Origin: Manis javanica | Taxonomy: Eukaryota; Chordata; Mammalia; Pholidota; Manidae | Length of the DNA stretch: 64,000 bases | Direction: 5' to 3' | NCBI RefSeq assembly: GCF_040802235.1 | Contig: NC_133156.1 | Span: 188,921,851-188,985,850 of the forward strand | Part shown: piece after piece, positions 11,410-21,900 of the stretch | How positions within the stretch are numbered: position 1 is the stretch's first letter | How the letters are laid out: the number at the start of each line of letters is the position of its first letter | The notes under the pieces: model-generated | The model's input: the letters and a program-made list of their open reading frames with translations, nothing else | Told to the model about the DNA's origin: nothing | Database searches by the model: none | Translations under genes and position numbers: made by a program

Positions 11410-12030
11410 GTTACTCTACAAGAAGATATGTCAAAGAAATAACCAATCTTCCTATGTTTTCTTCCATCTGCTACTTCTATAGCTTTTCTTCTTCCCTCCT
11501 AATTACAACCCTTAAAGAGAATTCGTGCCTCATATCGAATTTACCGAGTATCATAATTCTTCCAAGTGGTAAAGATACCTCAAGACAAATGCTGGGCATA
11601 GCAGCCACAGGGCATAAATCTGCAAAGAAGTAAAAAGCTAACCTTTTCAAACAATATTGCTTCTCTCTCACTTACCAACTTTACATTTCCCTGTATGGCC
11701 CCAGAAGATGACTGGTTAGCCAGAGACGGGTAAGATTCCTCAAGGGAGGAACAACCTAAGACAGGCACAGTCGCAGGGGGGCCAGGTGAGAAATCGGGGA
11801 TCAACAGAGGTGAGGCTTAGAACCTCACCCCCCTGTTTTGAGAGAAATCTTCTGCATCCGTGGATGTTTTATTGCTCTTGTCTAGCTTGGATTAACACTT
11901 AGTCTACAGGCACACACCTGATCATCTAAATTTGCTCTCTTACAGCACTAAACTATGTTTTCTACCTTTATCTTGCATCTACCTACCACTTCAGCATTTT
12001 ATTAAAAATTATAATAATAATAATAATAAT

Positions 12031-12041
12031 AAAGGAAGAAA
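12031..12041 (+). other. Polypurine-tract-like sequence before the LTR
   Basis: AAAGGAAGAAA immediately precedes TGTGGGATCC, the arrangement expected where plus-strand priming occurs just upstream of a retroviral 3' LTR. An (AAT)n run lies just before it, at about 12,012-12,031. The same arrangement is seen inverted near 31,130 and 48,190. Confidence 0.5.
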
Positions 12042-12359
12042 TGTGGGATCCACATATAAATCAAGTATAAAAATCAAACAAATATTCATATTTGACCTGA
12101 TTGTTTATAGTTCATAATGTGTGATCAAAACTGTTCTGTGATGACTGCCCTTGTACTGTTCACCATGTAAGAACTTATTCACTATGTAAGAACTTGTTCA
12201 CCATGTAAGAACTTGTTTGTTATGTTTCAGAAGATTGGAGACTGATGGGAATTAGGCTTGGGGTGGATTAATGATTGTACATTGAGCATTGAGTCCCCTA
12301 TACAGAATTTTATTGTTGTTAACAACCATTTGATCAATAAATATGAGAGATGCCTTCTC
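12042..12359 (+). mobile_element. Retroviral LTR end (U3-R-like) forming the L1 3' terminus
   Basis: Begins TGTGGGATCC after a purine tract. It contains three tandem 'catgtaagaactt'-type repeats (about 12,165-12,215) and ends with AATAAA at 12,336-12,341, about 18 nt before the poly(A) tail. Polyadenylation within an LTR at the R/U5 border explains why every copy stops at the same base. U5 is absent, as expected for a copy made from an mRNA. Confidence 0.65.
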
Positions 12360-12398
12360 AAAAAAAATTAATTAATTAAAATAAATAAATAAATAAAT

Positions 12399-12412
12399 AA
12401 AAGACATTCACA
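12399..12412. repeat. Target-site duplication, right copy
   Basis: Exact repeat of 10,257-10,270, directly after the A-rich tail of the insertion. Confidence 0.9.
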
Positions 12413-12964
12413 GATTTTGATATTTAAATGAATGCCACCTTGATTTTCTACACCTGACTAGAGTACAAACCCTAACATATGTCTAAATTGTAGTGCATCT
12501 ACCTTATTATTGTGGCTCTTTTTCAAAGTTATATATATATTAACTGAGCATTTACTCTACTCCAGGGACTAAGCACTTTACATGTGTTTTCTCTTGCAAG
12601 AAAAACTGATTGAATTAATAGTAAATGATGTTCATACAGAAGATACAATATCCCTAGAATTTTAGTGACACATATGTGAACTCTAGAACTATGTTGAAAT
12701 TCTGGCAATGAGGCAAAATTCTGGGCAATGTGTGGATCTACCCGATTCTGAGAAATATGCTTTACTTCATGAAACTATTATAAGGCTTGTGACTGTTCTG
12801 ATTAGGTTCAGCTGTACATAACATACAAAATAACAATGCCTTTAAAACAAGGTAGAAGTCTTATTTCTCTCTCACTTAAATGAAGTCAAGGAGATGGAAA
12901 GTCCAGAGTTGTATTTCAGCTCTGTGGTCACTAGGGACAGATTTCTTCTATATTCCTGTTTTTC
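12413..12964. other. Upstream intergenic DNA, mostly unassigned
   Basis: No gene. About 12,800-12,960 ('aaaacaaggtagaagtcttatttctctctcac ... tcagctctgtggtcactaggga') looks like a fragment of an old DNA-transposon-type or other mammalian repeat that I cannot name. Confidence 0.45.
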
Positions 12965-14165
12965 CACTTAATCATACTTTTAAAGATTTTATTTTATCTC
13001 CACTATTGACTTATTAGCTATACCTGTTTGTTTTATTTTTGATGGCTGTTCTAAGATTTAGAGCATATACTTTTAATTTATCTCAATTTACCTTCAAATA
13101 TAAATAAAACACTTCTCATATAATGTAAATTCTAACAATTAATTCCACTTCCCCCTTCCATCCTTTGGAGTATTGTTGTCAAGCATTTTACTTCTATATG
13201 TATGATGACCCCTGTAACACAGTGTTATAATTTCTGCTTTAAATAGTCAATTACCTTTTTAGAAACTTTTTTAAATGAGGGAAATAAGTCTTCTGTATTT
13301 ATTAATATAGTTACCATTCTCTGGCACTTTTCATTCTTTAGTATAAATCCAAGTTTCCATGTGGTACTCTTTTTATGCTAAAGAAATTCTTTACTATTTC
13401 TTGTAGAGCAGTTCTGCTGGCAACATTCTTTCAGCTTTTGTTTTCTTTAGCTTTCATTTTTGAAAATATTTTCTCTAAATATGGAATTCCATGTGACAGA
13501 TATTTTTTCTCTCAACAGTTTAAAAATGCTCATTCATTGTCTTCTCTCATGTATAGTTTCTGATTAGAAGTTTACTGAATTTCTGTCTCTATTTCTCTAA
13601 ACCTAATGTGCTCTTGTTCCACTGACTGCTTTTAAATTTTCTTCTTATCCCTAGTTTTCAACTATTTAATGATGATGTCTTTTGCAGCGGTTTTGTGAGT
13701 CTGTGTGAATATGTATATTTACCCTGCTTAGGGCTCACTGAGCTTCTTGAGTCGGGTTTATAATTTTCATCAAATATGAAAATATTGTCGATTGTATTAC
13801 TCAAATAATTTTTTTGTCACCCACTCTCACCTCCTCCGACCTGGAACTCGGAGGATGCCTTCAGGTTTACTATTCTTTTCTTCTGAATGTCTAATCTGCT
13901 TCTGAGTGTTAATCCCATCCAGTGAAATTTTTATTTCAGAAGTTGCAATTTTAATCTCTAGAAATTCCATTCTTTATATCTTTAATTTCTCTCTTTCAGC
14001 ATATGGAGTATATTTACAATAACTGTTTTAATGTTAACAGATAATTCTACAATCTCTGTTATTTCTGGCCTTGTTTATGTTGACTGACTCTTCTCCTGGT
14101 TATAGATTACATTTTCCTACTTCTTTTCTCTCCTTTTTAAAGGAGAGAAAATTCCTTTCCTAGAA
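12965..14165 (-). mobile_element. Ancient L1M fragment (ORF1 region), antisense
   Basis: Reads as the reverse complement of an old L1 ORF1 region. Characteristic + strand phrases are 'ttcttgtagagcagttctgctggcaacattctttcagcttttg', 'attcattgtcttctctcatgtatagtttctgattagaag', 'gagcttcttgagtcgggtttataattttcatcaaat' and 'aacagataattctacaatctctgttatttctgg'. Multiple frame breaks; inactive. Confidence 0.75.
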
Positions 14166-14299
14166 GCCTCAAGAATTGATTCATATGCCTACAAAAGACC
14201 AAAAGTAGTGGCCAGGGTATGGATGGCATGAGGCTAAGTATCTTAGAATAAAGACATACACCCTGCCTCTAGACCCAAAGAGTCAGCTTCCCTCAAAAT

Positions 14300-14770
14300 T
14301 GTGATGAGGAGGTATGAATGTCTTAATGAAAATTGAGTGATTATCCAGAAAAAGAAGAATGGAGGCTGAGAAGGAGGAACCACAATATCTACTATAAGGA
14401 AAGGGAGAATGATTCACAGATTTCTGGCTTGTATGATTATGAGCTAGTGATGCCATTGACTGAGTTAGGGAATTCAGGAGACTGAACAGCTCTTGAGGGG
14501 GAATTTGATGAGTTACTTTGGATAATCTGAACTTGAGATGACTCAGGATCTCTAGGTGGAGAAGTGGAATGGGGAGTTATATACATGACTCTAGTGCTCT
14601 GAAGAGAGATCTGATCAGAAGATATAATTGTAATATACCATCATACAGATGTTAGTTGAGATTATGGTAATGGATGAGGTCACCTAGGGAGAGTATGCAC
14701 AGCAGGAAAAGAGAAGTCAGTAGTAGCACCCTGGGGAACACCAGCACTAAAGGGTACATCGGAAGATCGT
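14300..14770 (-). mobile_element. L2 LINE remnant, antisense
   Basis: The reverse complement follows the L2 reverse-transcriptase region. + strand landmarks are 'cacagatttctggcttgtatgattatgagctagtgatgccattgactgag', 'atggatgaggtcacctagggagagtatgcac' and 'agcaccctggggaacacca'. Degraded. Confidence 0.75.
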
Positions 14771-14799
14771 GAAAATACTTGTGTATTGTATTGTATCAA

Positions 14800-15305
14800 A
14801 ATTTCATTGGCTTACAATCATGCAATGGCTTTCCATGGATTCCACTAAAGAGTCCACACTCCTTAGCATATTGTACAATATTCCTCATGGTCTCTCTTAC
14901 CTTTTCTGTGTCTTCTCTTGCCACTCACTGTAACCCCATCTACCACCAATAAAGCTGAGCTCTGAGGAACCTAAATATTCTTTGGTCACATGCCTCTAGA
15001 ACTCTGCTCTTGCTGCCTTCCACCCCCACCCCCAATGCTCTGGTCCACTTCTCTCTTCCCTTTCCTCCACCAACGTACACAAACACACTAACTCCTGGTC
15101 ATCCTCAAGTTCAAATGTTCTTTGAAGCATTTCCTGACCTTGCTTGAGTCTGGGGTATTTGTGTATCATATTTCCCTATTATAGTATTTATCATACTAAG
15201 TCTGTGTATTTACCGGTCTTCTCTGCACAGTACGTTCTTCGAAAACAAGAAATGTTTTTATATTCTTGTATTTCTATTTTTGGAACCTAATAAAGTATGT
15301 GGGAC
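14800..15305 (+). mobile_element. L2 LINE remnant (3' half)
   Basis: + strand L2 landmarks: 'tgcaatggctttccatggattccactaaagagtccacactcctta', 'ctcatggtctctcttacc', 'gttcaaatgttctttgaagcatttcctgacc' and 'cataatagtatttatcatac'-like 3' sequence ending at 'aacctaataaagtatgtg'. Confidence 0.75.
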
Positions 15306-16140
15306 ATAGCATACTACATAAATTTTTTAATGAGTAATTACGTGATCTGTAAACATAAGGAATTCCAATCTTGGGACTATTTGAAAACTTCAACTTTTCC
15401 TACTCTAAATATGTTTCTAAGCATTCATCTTTTTCTTCCAGGATATGGGGTTCCAGATAGGCAGAGAAAGAAAACAGAACAGATGAGAAGGGTTGCCTTT
15501 AGTCCTCTCGAGACCTAGTAACATGCCGTCTTTCACCATAGTCCTTCACAACCTAGTCACACCTGGGTGTCCCGTGTGGGTGTAGACTTAGCTGACCAGC
15601 CCAACAGCATGCTCAGACCTCGGTTCAGACTTATTGCTACATATAAGCTTGCCAATATATTAAGCACAGTAAACAATTTTCAATTTTCCACTTATCTTTT
15701 CATTTATACCCTATTAAGTTTGTACTTTTTAAAAACTGTAGGCCTTAAAATAAATAAATCCAGTTATTTTATACTGATCAAGTAAAAGATAGCGATCTGA
15801 GTCCTGAACTTTTACCTTTGTTGACCTTAGATGTGACTGAGTTAAGAAATGTAACTGAGATTCTGATAGCGGAAATATTCCTAGTAGTTTTATAACCTAA
15901 TTATTAAGTCACTGGAAGCAACTACATTTCTACAAGTGTCAGGTTAAAAAAACAAACAAACCTGGATATAAGGCAAAGAGGATTCTTTTGAGGGAAGGGA
16001 GGGAAACGGCTATTAGTGATTCAGGATTTGTGGAAGAAAATTAAGCAGTAGGGAAGACCGAACTATCGGGAGGAAGTCAGATTTTACTGGGCACTTGTAG
16101 GTGGTGAGGCTAAATATGGGAGGTGGAGAGAAGTAGGAAG
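15306..16140. other. Proximal upstream region of PELI1, nothing identified
   Basis: Unique-looking AT-rich sequence leading into the CpG island. No repeat or gene recognised. Short open frames (15,297-15,518 and 15,567-15,785) lack recognisable motifs. Confidence 0.5.
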
Positions 16141-16236
16141 GACTAGCTAGGGGCGGGATCCCTAGGCACCATAAAACAAGGAGAGCCTTGTTCAGTCAAC
16201 CGCAGCTCTGAACACGTTCTCTTCCTCAGTGGGTCT

Positions 16237-16250
16237 GTGACCATAGTAAC
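16237..16250 (+). promoter_or_regulatory. RFX X-box-like site
   Basis: GTGACCATAGTAAC fits the X-box consensus GTNRCC-NN-RGYAAC at every position. It sits at the upstream edge of the CpG island. Binding by RFX factors is inferred from sequence only. Confidence 0.5.
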
Positions 16251-16274
16251 AGTGTGAGCCTCGCCTCTCATTCT

Positions 16275-16289
16275 GAGCATGCGCAGTGC
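16275..16289 (+). promoter_or_regulatory. NRF1-like site
   Basis: GAGCATGCGCAGTGC contains the GCATGCGCA core of NRF1 sites common in CpG-island promoters. Motif match only. Confidence 0.5.
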
Positions 16290-16330
16290 AGAACGAGCAG
16301 GAAGCGTCTTCAACAACGCTGTATCCTTTT

Positions 16331-16357
16331 TCTTCCGTCACAGAACTACAACTCCCA
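16331..16357 (+). promoter_or_regulatory. ETS-like site next to a ZNF143-like site
   Basis: CTTCCG (ETS/GABP type, 16,332-16,337) is followed by ACTACAACTCCCA (16,345-16,357), the core of ZNF143/Staf promoter elements. Such pairs usually lie within about 100 bases of transcription starts. Confidence 0.5.
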
Positions 16358-16459
16358 AGAGACAACTCGGCGCCTCGAGGCCGCCTCCCGCCGTGGCCCT
16401 GCCCTGCCCCCTCCCTCTGGCCACGCCCCCTGTTAGTCCCCTCCCCTCCCTCCAAGTGT

Positions 16460-16821
16460 GTGTCAGTGACCCAGAGGCGGTGTGAGGCGGAGGGACCGTC
16501 GGGGGGCGCCGCCGCCGCCGCCTCCTCCTCCTCCTCCTCCTCCTCCTCCTCCACCAGCAGCACTAGCCTGCCGCGCGGTCGGATCTGCCTCGAGCCCCCG
16601 GAAGCGCACCACAAAGCGGGCCCTGCGCCCCTTTTTCCGCCCACGGTTCCTCGGCGCTCGGCTCCGCGGCCAACATTCCCCCTCGCCGGACTTGGCCGGC
16701 TGGCGAGGCAGGCGGCGGCGGAACGTGGGCTGTCTGTTCGCTCTCCCCGCGCACGCACACTCCACCGCGTCGCTGCCGCTCTCGGGGCCGTGCTGGGATT
16801 CTGGCCGCCAGCAATCGTCCG
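16460..16821 (+). other. PELI1: PELI1 exon 1, non-coding (5' end approximate)
   Basis: The 3' end is well supported by a strong donor (CCG|GTGAGT; intron begins at 16,822). The 5' end is a guess, placed just downstream of the promoter motif cluster. I see no ATG between 16,441 and 16,821, so the exon is untranslated, and translation begins in exon 2 at 61,490. Long open frames crossing this GC-rich region on both strands are compositional artefacts, since stop codons are rare here. Confidence 0.7.
16507..16554 (+). repeat. (GCC)n(CTC)n trinucleotide run in the PELI1 5'UTR
   Basis: About five GCC units run directly into about eleven CTC units within the predicted untranslated exon 1. Such runs are prone to length change and can affect leader structure. 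A long polyproline or polyglutamate open frame here is not expected to be translated. Confidence 0.85.
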
Positions 16822-17130
16822 GTGAGTGGAGCCGCGGCGCGCTGCCGGAGGGTTCGCCGGGGGTGCGGGCAAGGCGGGTGCGCAACTTCCTCGGCGGCTT
16901 CCCGCGCGGCCGGCCGGTCTCCCCGCCCGCCTGCGCGCCCCCGCGCCGTAGGCGGCCGAGCGGGGAGTTTACGGCGCCTGCACCCCGCGCCCTCGCAGGA
17001 GGAAGCGCCTTTGTGAGAAGCCAGCCCGGCGCGCCCTCCCCCCTCGCCGGGGAGCCGGGCGCGCCGCGGCCAAGTCCGAGCCCCGCGCCCCGCGACCCCC
17101 CGCCTGCAGCCGGCGGGGAGCTCCGCGGGG

Positions 17131-20100
17131 GCGAGGCGGAAGAGAGAAATGAAAGAGAAACAAAGGGGGAGGTGGGCTTTTGTTTGTGCGAATCTGGTAA
17201 CTTCGTTCTCTTACCTTACATAACGCAGACTTCCAAGTTAGTCATTCTTTTTATTGTTAAACGATTATTGTCATCATCTCAGCGCGTCTCTCGCATTTCC
17301 TTTCATCTCTGGATCGCAAGAGCATTTAAAAACACTAATTAATTACACCTCGGGGGCCCCAATGAAACAAGTTAATACGCCTGTTTCCGTGAGTGGGTAA
17401 ACTGAGGTACGAAAGAGCTCTCTAATTGATGTTTATGCCTGATCTTCCACCGCACCTAGTATCTGAGGATCTGAAGCATTTATGAGTAAGAACTCGTTCA
17501 CCAGTGCCCCGTGGAAAAGTTAGATGCTTATTTTACTTACAGGTTAACTTAACTCTAAAAGAAGTCTGGGTAATTGTTGGGGAGTTCAGACAATAGTTCT
17601 TCTTAGATAGTGTTTGAGTCTTAAAACCTTTAAGAACTCTTGAAAAATGCGCCAAGTGGGAAAAATACAGTAAGTCATGAACTCACCTCACCCATCTACT
17701 TTTATACATGCAGGTCTCTTACGAGGCAAGTGATAGGGGTGGGGGTAGATTTAAGTGTAGATTCAACAGATTTTAATCACTACACGCAAGGAAATATGTC
17801 TTGGTTTTCACAGAACCAGCAACCTTCTCTCATCGTTTGGTCTTCAGTATATCAGCAAATACTTGAGCACTTAATCCATAAGATGCTCGTTGAAGCTCTA
17901 AATGTATGAAAAGGTCATCTATTTGTTTTGGTTCAGAGGCTGTGTACTTTGCTTGCTCTGCAAAACGTTACTTTGTTTTCATAAGCATCTAGTCTTTTGT
18001 TTCAGAACTGGCTTGGTCTTTGCGATATTGAATATGTGTTTTATAATTGAGGAGAAAGATAAAGTTTTTTAAATTTGCATACTAGTGAGAATTAAAATTT
18101 TGAATTGTGGAGGTTCAGTTTCTTCAGGTCTTCTGTTTCAGCTTATGTTTTCTTTAACAGAAAGTGTTTTCCCAGTGATCAGATTCACATCTTTCAAAAC
18201 ATTGTTCTTATTGTGAAAGTAATCGTAGAGATTTCTTTTGTTGTTTAGTCACACCAACAATCTTTTCTGGAAGAAGATACTTAACTCCCAGGACAAGTGT
18301 ATTTATTTTGGTAGTTGAACCAAATTGGAAGGTACCAAAAATTTAAATCAAGCATCATTTCTACTAGTTATTTCTTGAGGTGAATAATGATCAGAACTCT
18401 AGTATTTTCACTTATCCTAAGTTCTCTTGAACCTAATTTTGTACTGTGTAGATTTTAGATTTTAGACTCTGATGGTTCCCATCAGAAGAGGAAAGTGAGC
18501 TATTTCTTGCTGATATTTTTCCACCAGTCTTCTAACCTGTCCCCCTTCTGTAGCGTGTGAAAAGAAGCCATCTTGAGTTTAAAACAGTTGGAAAATCTAA
18601 CAGTTAAATAAAGAAAACTTCATGTAGTGAAGTGGTTGTAATGCTTCATATAATAAATATACGACTTCTAAAGAAAAAACTGTCACCCAGATTTTTATTA
18701 GTGTCACAGAAGTTCTCAAATGTAATTATAGTAGCGTTTATTGACTTGAAAAAGGGGAGCTAGAAATGGTACCTTAGTGGCAGATTTTGGTGGTTGAGGG
18801 GGAAATAGGTGCTCTCCCTAAAATTATCGCAAAAGTGACCTTTCACTTGGTTACGTTGAACTTTTTTCTGTAGCATTTACAAAGAGATTTGTATTTTAAG
18901 GAAGCTGCTAACAGTGCCTTTTCTCAAGCACTAGAGTCCAAAAGCTCACGTTGTGTTGACTAGGGAAAGCTGCCACTGCACCTAATTTCTTTGGGACCTC
19001 TTAAAGGAAATTACTGAACAATATTGGCAGGAAATTGAGTTTAGTACTGTTGAATGCTACTGAGACAAATTTCAAGGGAAAACCTAAGTGTGTTTCCATT
19101 TGACTTTGTTTCAGCTTCTTTTTAGATTGTCAAAATGTCACTTGTTCATTAAGAGTTCTCTCATTTTAGAATATACTTTACTGTGGTTATCTTGTAGGTC
19201 AGATGATAAGGACTATAATACTATAATAGTCCTACTTTGTGAACAGCTATTTTCAGACAGAAGCTTCTGTAGCCTATAAGGCTTAGAATTGAAAGCTGTC
19301 TTGCTAACATTATCACATATGTACATCTTATCATGGCGCATGGTATTTATTGGAACAGAAAGGCTTATATGGATTATTTTATTACACATATTAACTATAT
19401 ATATTAAAATTTCATAATGACAAGTATATGATGGCAGGACATTGTTCTAAAGAGTTTCTTTGGAAAAACCAGATTATTCCAAAGTTACATTTATGTCTTT
19501 TAATTGAGGAGAATAAAATAAAGAGCCAGTGGAAAGAAGGAAGAAAGTCAGCAGAATGAAGCATATCTGATGAAGATGTTTATGGAGTACAATATTAAAG
19601 ATTCCTGGCAACATTATATAAAGGACAAAATTGTTGCTAGAGTCTATAAACAGTGAATTCCACTTAGCAGTTTCAGTTTATAGATTTCTAGCCATCTTTT
19701 CCAGATTCCCTCTAAATATATCACACAGGAAAAGTAAATAGGGATTTGGATTGTTGCAGATTTTTTTCACACATGTGGTAGTGGAGGTTTATTGTTGTTT
19801 TTCGTTAAGTTTGAACTCTGCCAGAGAAAGTTTTCCCCAGACAAACGTGTGGGAACCTCAAAACAAGAAATACTGGTCGCTGAAAGAACTAGATATAATT
19901 TCAGGTTCTACCACTAGCTTTTTAAAATGTTATCTTGAAAGACCATTTATAATTTTTCCAACAGTTGAAAATAATTGTGTAACATTTTATATTTAGTAGG
20001 TCCTACATAATTTTGTTTTTGTTGCTGAATGAATTTATAAATAATAAAGAGAAAGCACAAAATTTCTTGAGTGAATGTTAGGGAATTTCTGATTTTTTTA

Positions 20101-20950
20101 AATAAAAATAAGTGATTGAAACGTACATCTGATTGAAACTTATCAATTACCATATCTTCCTTCAGATATAAACTTACAGGAAAAGAGCTTCATCAGGTAA
20201 TTTAAGAGAAGTGAGTTGTAAATGAGTCTAAGAGGACCTGATTATTTTTTCAGAATGTTGTACAAGATGTTTTAGGGTTTTTCTTTTGCCCCAATAAACT
20301 CCATTTCAGATAGAGTTATGCATAGAATCACCCCTACAATACTTTTAAATATTTTTACTGAAAAATAAAATATGTTGCTGTTGCCAGTAATCATTAATAT
20401 TGTACTCTCTCCCGGTTAATCTTGACTATTCACATAGGTTTAAGTTTTAATTCAATACACATGTAATTTACTTCCTTTCTGCATAATTTATTGCTGATTT
20501 TTATTTTATAATGAACCTCTTGGGCTGTTGTTAATTCTAAAAATATGTAGTGCCCCCATTTCCCATCATCTTCAGCAGTTTCTTTTTCTATTATTTTTTG
20601 CCTGCAGTTTGCTTTCTCCCCTAAATTGTATAAAATAAACTAAGAAATGTTTATACATACTTGACAGGAAATACAGTCAGTAATTTATTATCCTAAATGT
20701 CAGGTATATTTCAGCATACAAGGTGCATTGAGTCTGTTTTGGAGATAGAAGTGCACTTAATTGAAGGGGGTAGAGCAGGGATTGCGAATAGTTTCACCTT
20801 GGGTACCGTATCTGCTAGCTTGATGGTGGCTGCTTAGAGTGTTAGGTTTAGAAAACTGGGAGTCCTAGTTCAGACTCAGCAAGAAAGAGTGCTATGATTA
20901 GCAATTTCTGCTTTTGGATGGGCAATGGACTTTTGGTGTCAATGCCAAGT
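17131..20950. other. PELI1 intron 1, 5' part, nothing identified
   Basis: Unique-looking intronic DNA without recognisable repeats, RNA genes or exon-like frames. Regulatory elements may lie here, but no motif cluster stands out by eye. Confidence 0.5.
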
Positions 20951-20954
20951 ATAT

Positions 20955-21065
20955 GTATTCAGTAAGTATTTATTGAATGCCTTTTATGTGTCTGGCAGTG
21001 GTCTAGAAGCTGATATCACACAGATTAAATCTCTGCCTTATGGTGTTTACATTCCAATAATAAGT
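20955..21065 (-). repeat. L2 LINE 3'-end remnant, antisense
   Basis: 'cagtaagtatttattgaatgccttttatgtgtctggcagtggtctagaagctgatatcacacag' is the reverse complement of the L2 3' tail. The same L2 probably continues at 21,600-21,900 after a later insertion. Confidence 0.65.
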
Positions 21066-21369
21066 AAAGAATAAGTAAAATATTTTATATCTTAAGGACA
21101 AATGGCCTGGTTTCTTCAAGACATAAATAGCAAGACATAAGAAAGGGAGGGAGAATTGTAAGATTTGGAGAGACTTAAAAGGCATATTCACCACATGCAA
21201 TGTGTGTACCTTAAGTAGACTTAGATCCTGCCTTGAGCAAACTAAGTGTAAAAAGGTGTTTATGAAAAATTGGAGAAATTTGGACATCAATTGGGTATTT
21301 GATTTAAAAGAATTGTTAATATTTTTAGGCTTTTAAACAAGAGTCCTTACCTTTTAGAGATATAATGTA

Positions 21370-21570
21370 TTTATGAATTAAAATACGATCTCTGGATTTT
21401 TGCTTTAAAATAACTTGGAGGGGAGAGGAGCATAGATGAAACAAGATGGACCATATATAGAAAATTGTTGAAAGTAAATGATGGATAAATGAGATTTTCA
21501 TATTTTCTCCATTTTTGTGTATGTTTGAAAATTTCCATCATGAACAATTTTATATGTACACACACACAAG
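21370..21570 (+). mobile_element. Old L1M/E-type 3' end fragment
   Basis: Shares 'gctttaaaataacttggaggggagagg...agatgaaacaagatggacc...aattgttgaaagtaaatgatgg...tatgtttgaaaatttccatcatgaac' with the repeat at 6,700-7,140. It lies between two parts of an antisense L2. Subfamily uncertain. Confidence 0.55.
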
Positions 21571-21599
21571 AAAATGAAGCGGAGAAGGGGGAAGAGGGA

Positions 21600-21900
21600 C
21601 TATGTGGGATGTGACTATGGTATAGAAGGAGAATGCAGAAAAGACTCATTGAGAAGGTACTAGATATTTGAGTAAAGACCTAAAGTAGGTAGGGGAGTAA
21701 GCTTTACAGGTAATCTTGGGGCCCACCATGCCAGGCAGAGGGAACAACAAGTACAATGGCTCTGAGATAGAAGTTTGACTACAAGGTAAGAAAGTACAAG
21801 AAAACCAACATGGAGGGGTGTGAGTGAGAGAGTAGCAGGAGATAAAGTCAGGATAAAGGGAAGGGGAGAGGAGACCAGATTGGGTGGGGCCTGGTTTTCC
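21600..21900 (-). repeat. L2 LINE remnant, antisense
   Basis: + strand phrases 'tttgagtaaagacctaaagtaggtaggggagtaag', 'ccaggcagagggaacaacaagtacaatggctctgagatag' and 'gggtggggcctggtt' are the reverse complement of the L2 3' coding region. Confidence 0.75.

Larger units (their letters stand above)
10271..12398 (+). mobile_element. 5'-truncated chimeric L1 (L1 3'UTR plus retroviral env/LTR tail), copy 1
   Basis: A 2.1-kb insertion on the + strand with a 14-bp target-site duplication and an A-rich tail (about 12,360-12,398). It starts at a point that in the full-length L1 lies about 75 nt after the ORF2 stop, so it contains only 3'UTR. In order: the G-rich L1 3'UTR proper (10,271-10,532), an internal A-rich tract (10,533-10,563) that I read as the ancestral L1 tail, then about 1.8 kb of retrovirus-derived sequence with an Env transmembrane fragment (10,999-11,409) and an LTR end (12,042-12,359). 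It is more diverged from copies 2 and 3 than they are from each other, so it comes from an older or different subfamily. Confidence 0.88.
16150..17130 (+). promoter_or_regulatory. PELI1: PELI1 CpG-island promoter
   Basis: A sharp change from AT-rich DNA to about 1 kb of CpG-dense, G+C-rich sequence, the only one outside the L1. It contains GC boxes (GGGGCGGG at 16,150-16,157; CCACGCCCCC at 16,421-16,430), no TATA box, and motifs typical of housekeeping-type initiation (RFX X-box, NRF1, ETS-like CTTCCG, ZNF143-like). It surrounds a strong splice donor at 16,821/16,822 and is the only promoter candidate upstream of PELI1 exon 2 on the same strand. Activity is inferred from composition and context. 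Confidence 0.85.

Noticed and set aside
10271-12398. Copy 1 as an ordinary endogenous retrovirus remnant or solo LTR
   Set aside because: It has a poly(A) tail, a 14-bp target-site duplication and an L1 3'UTR at its left end, none of which fits retroviral integration (4-6 bp duplication, two-LTR or solo-LTR ends).
16192-17342. Long open frames on both strands through the CpG island (up to 286 codons)
   Set aside because: G+C-rich sequence with few stops, low-complexity proline, alanine, serine or glycine runs, overlapping frames on both strands, and crossing of a strong splice donor. No ATG is present in the predicted exon 1 sense frame region.
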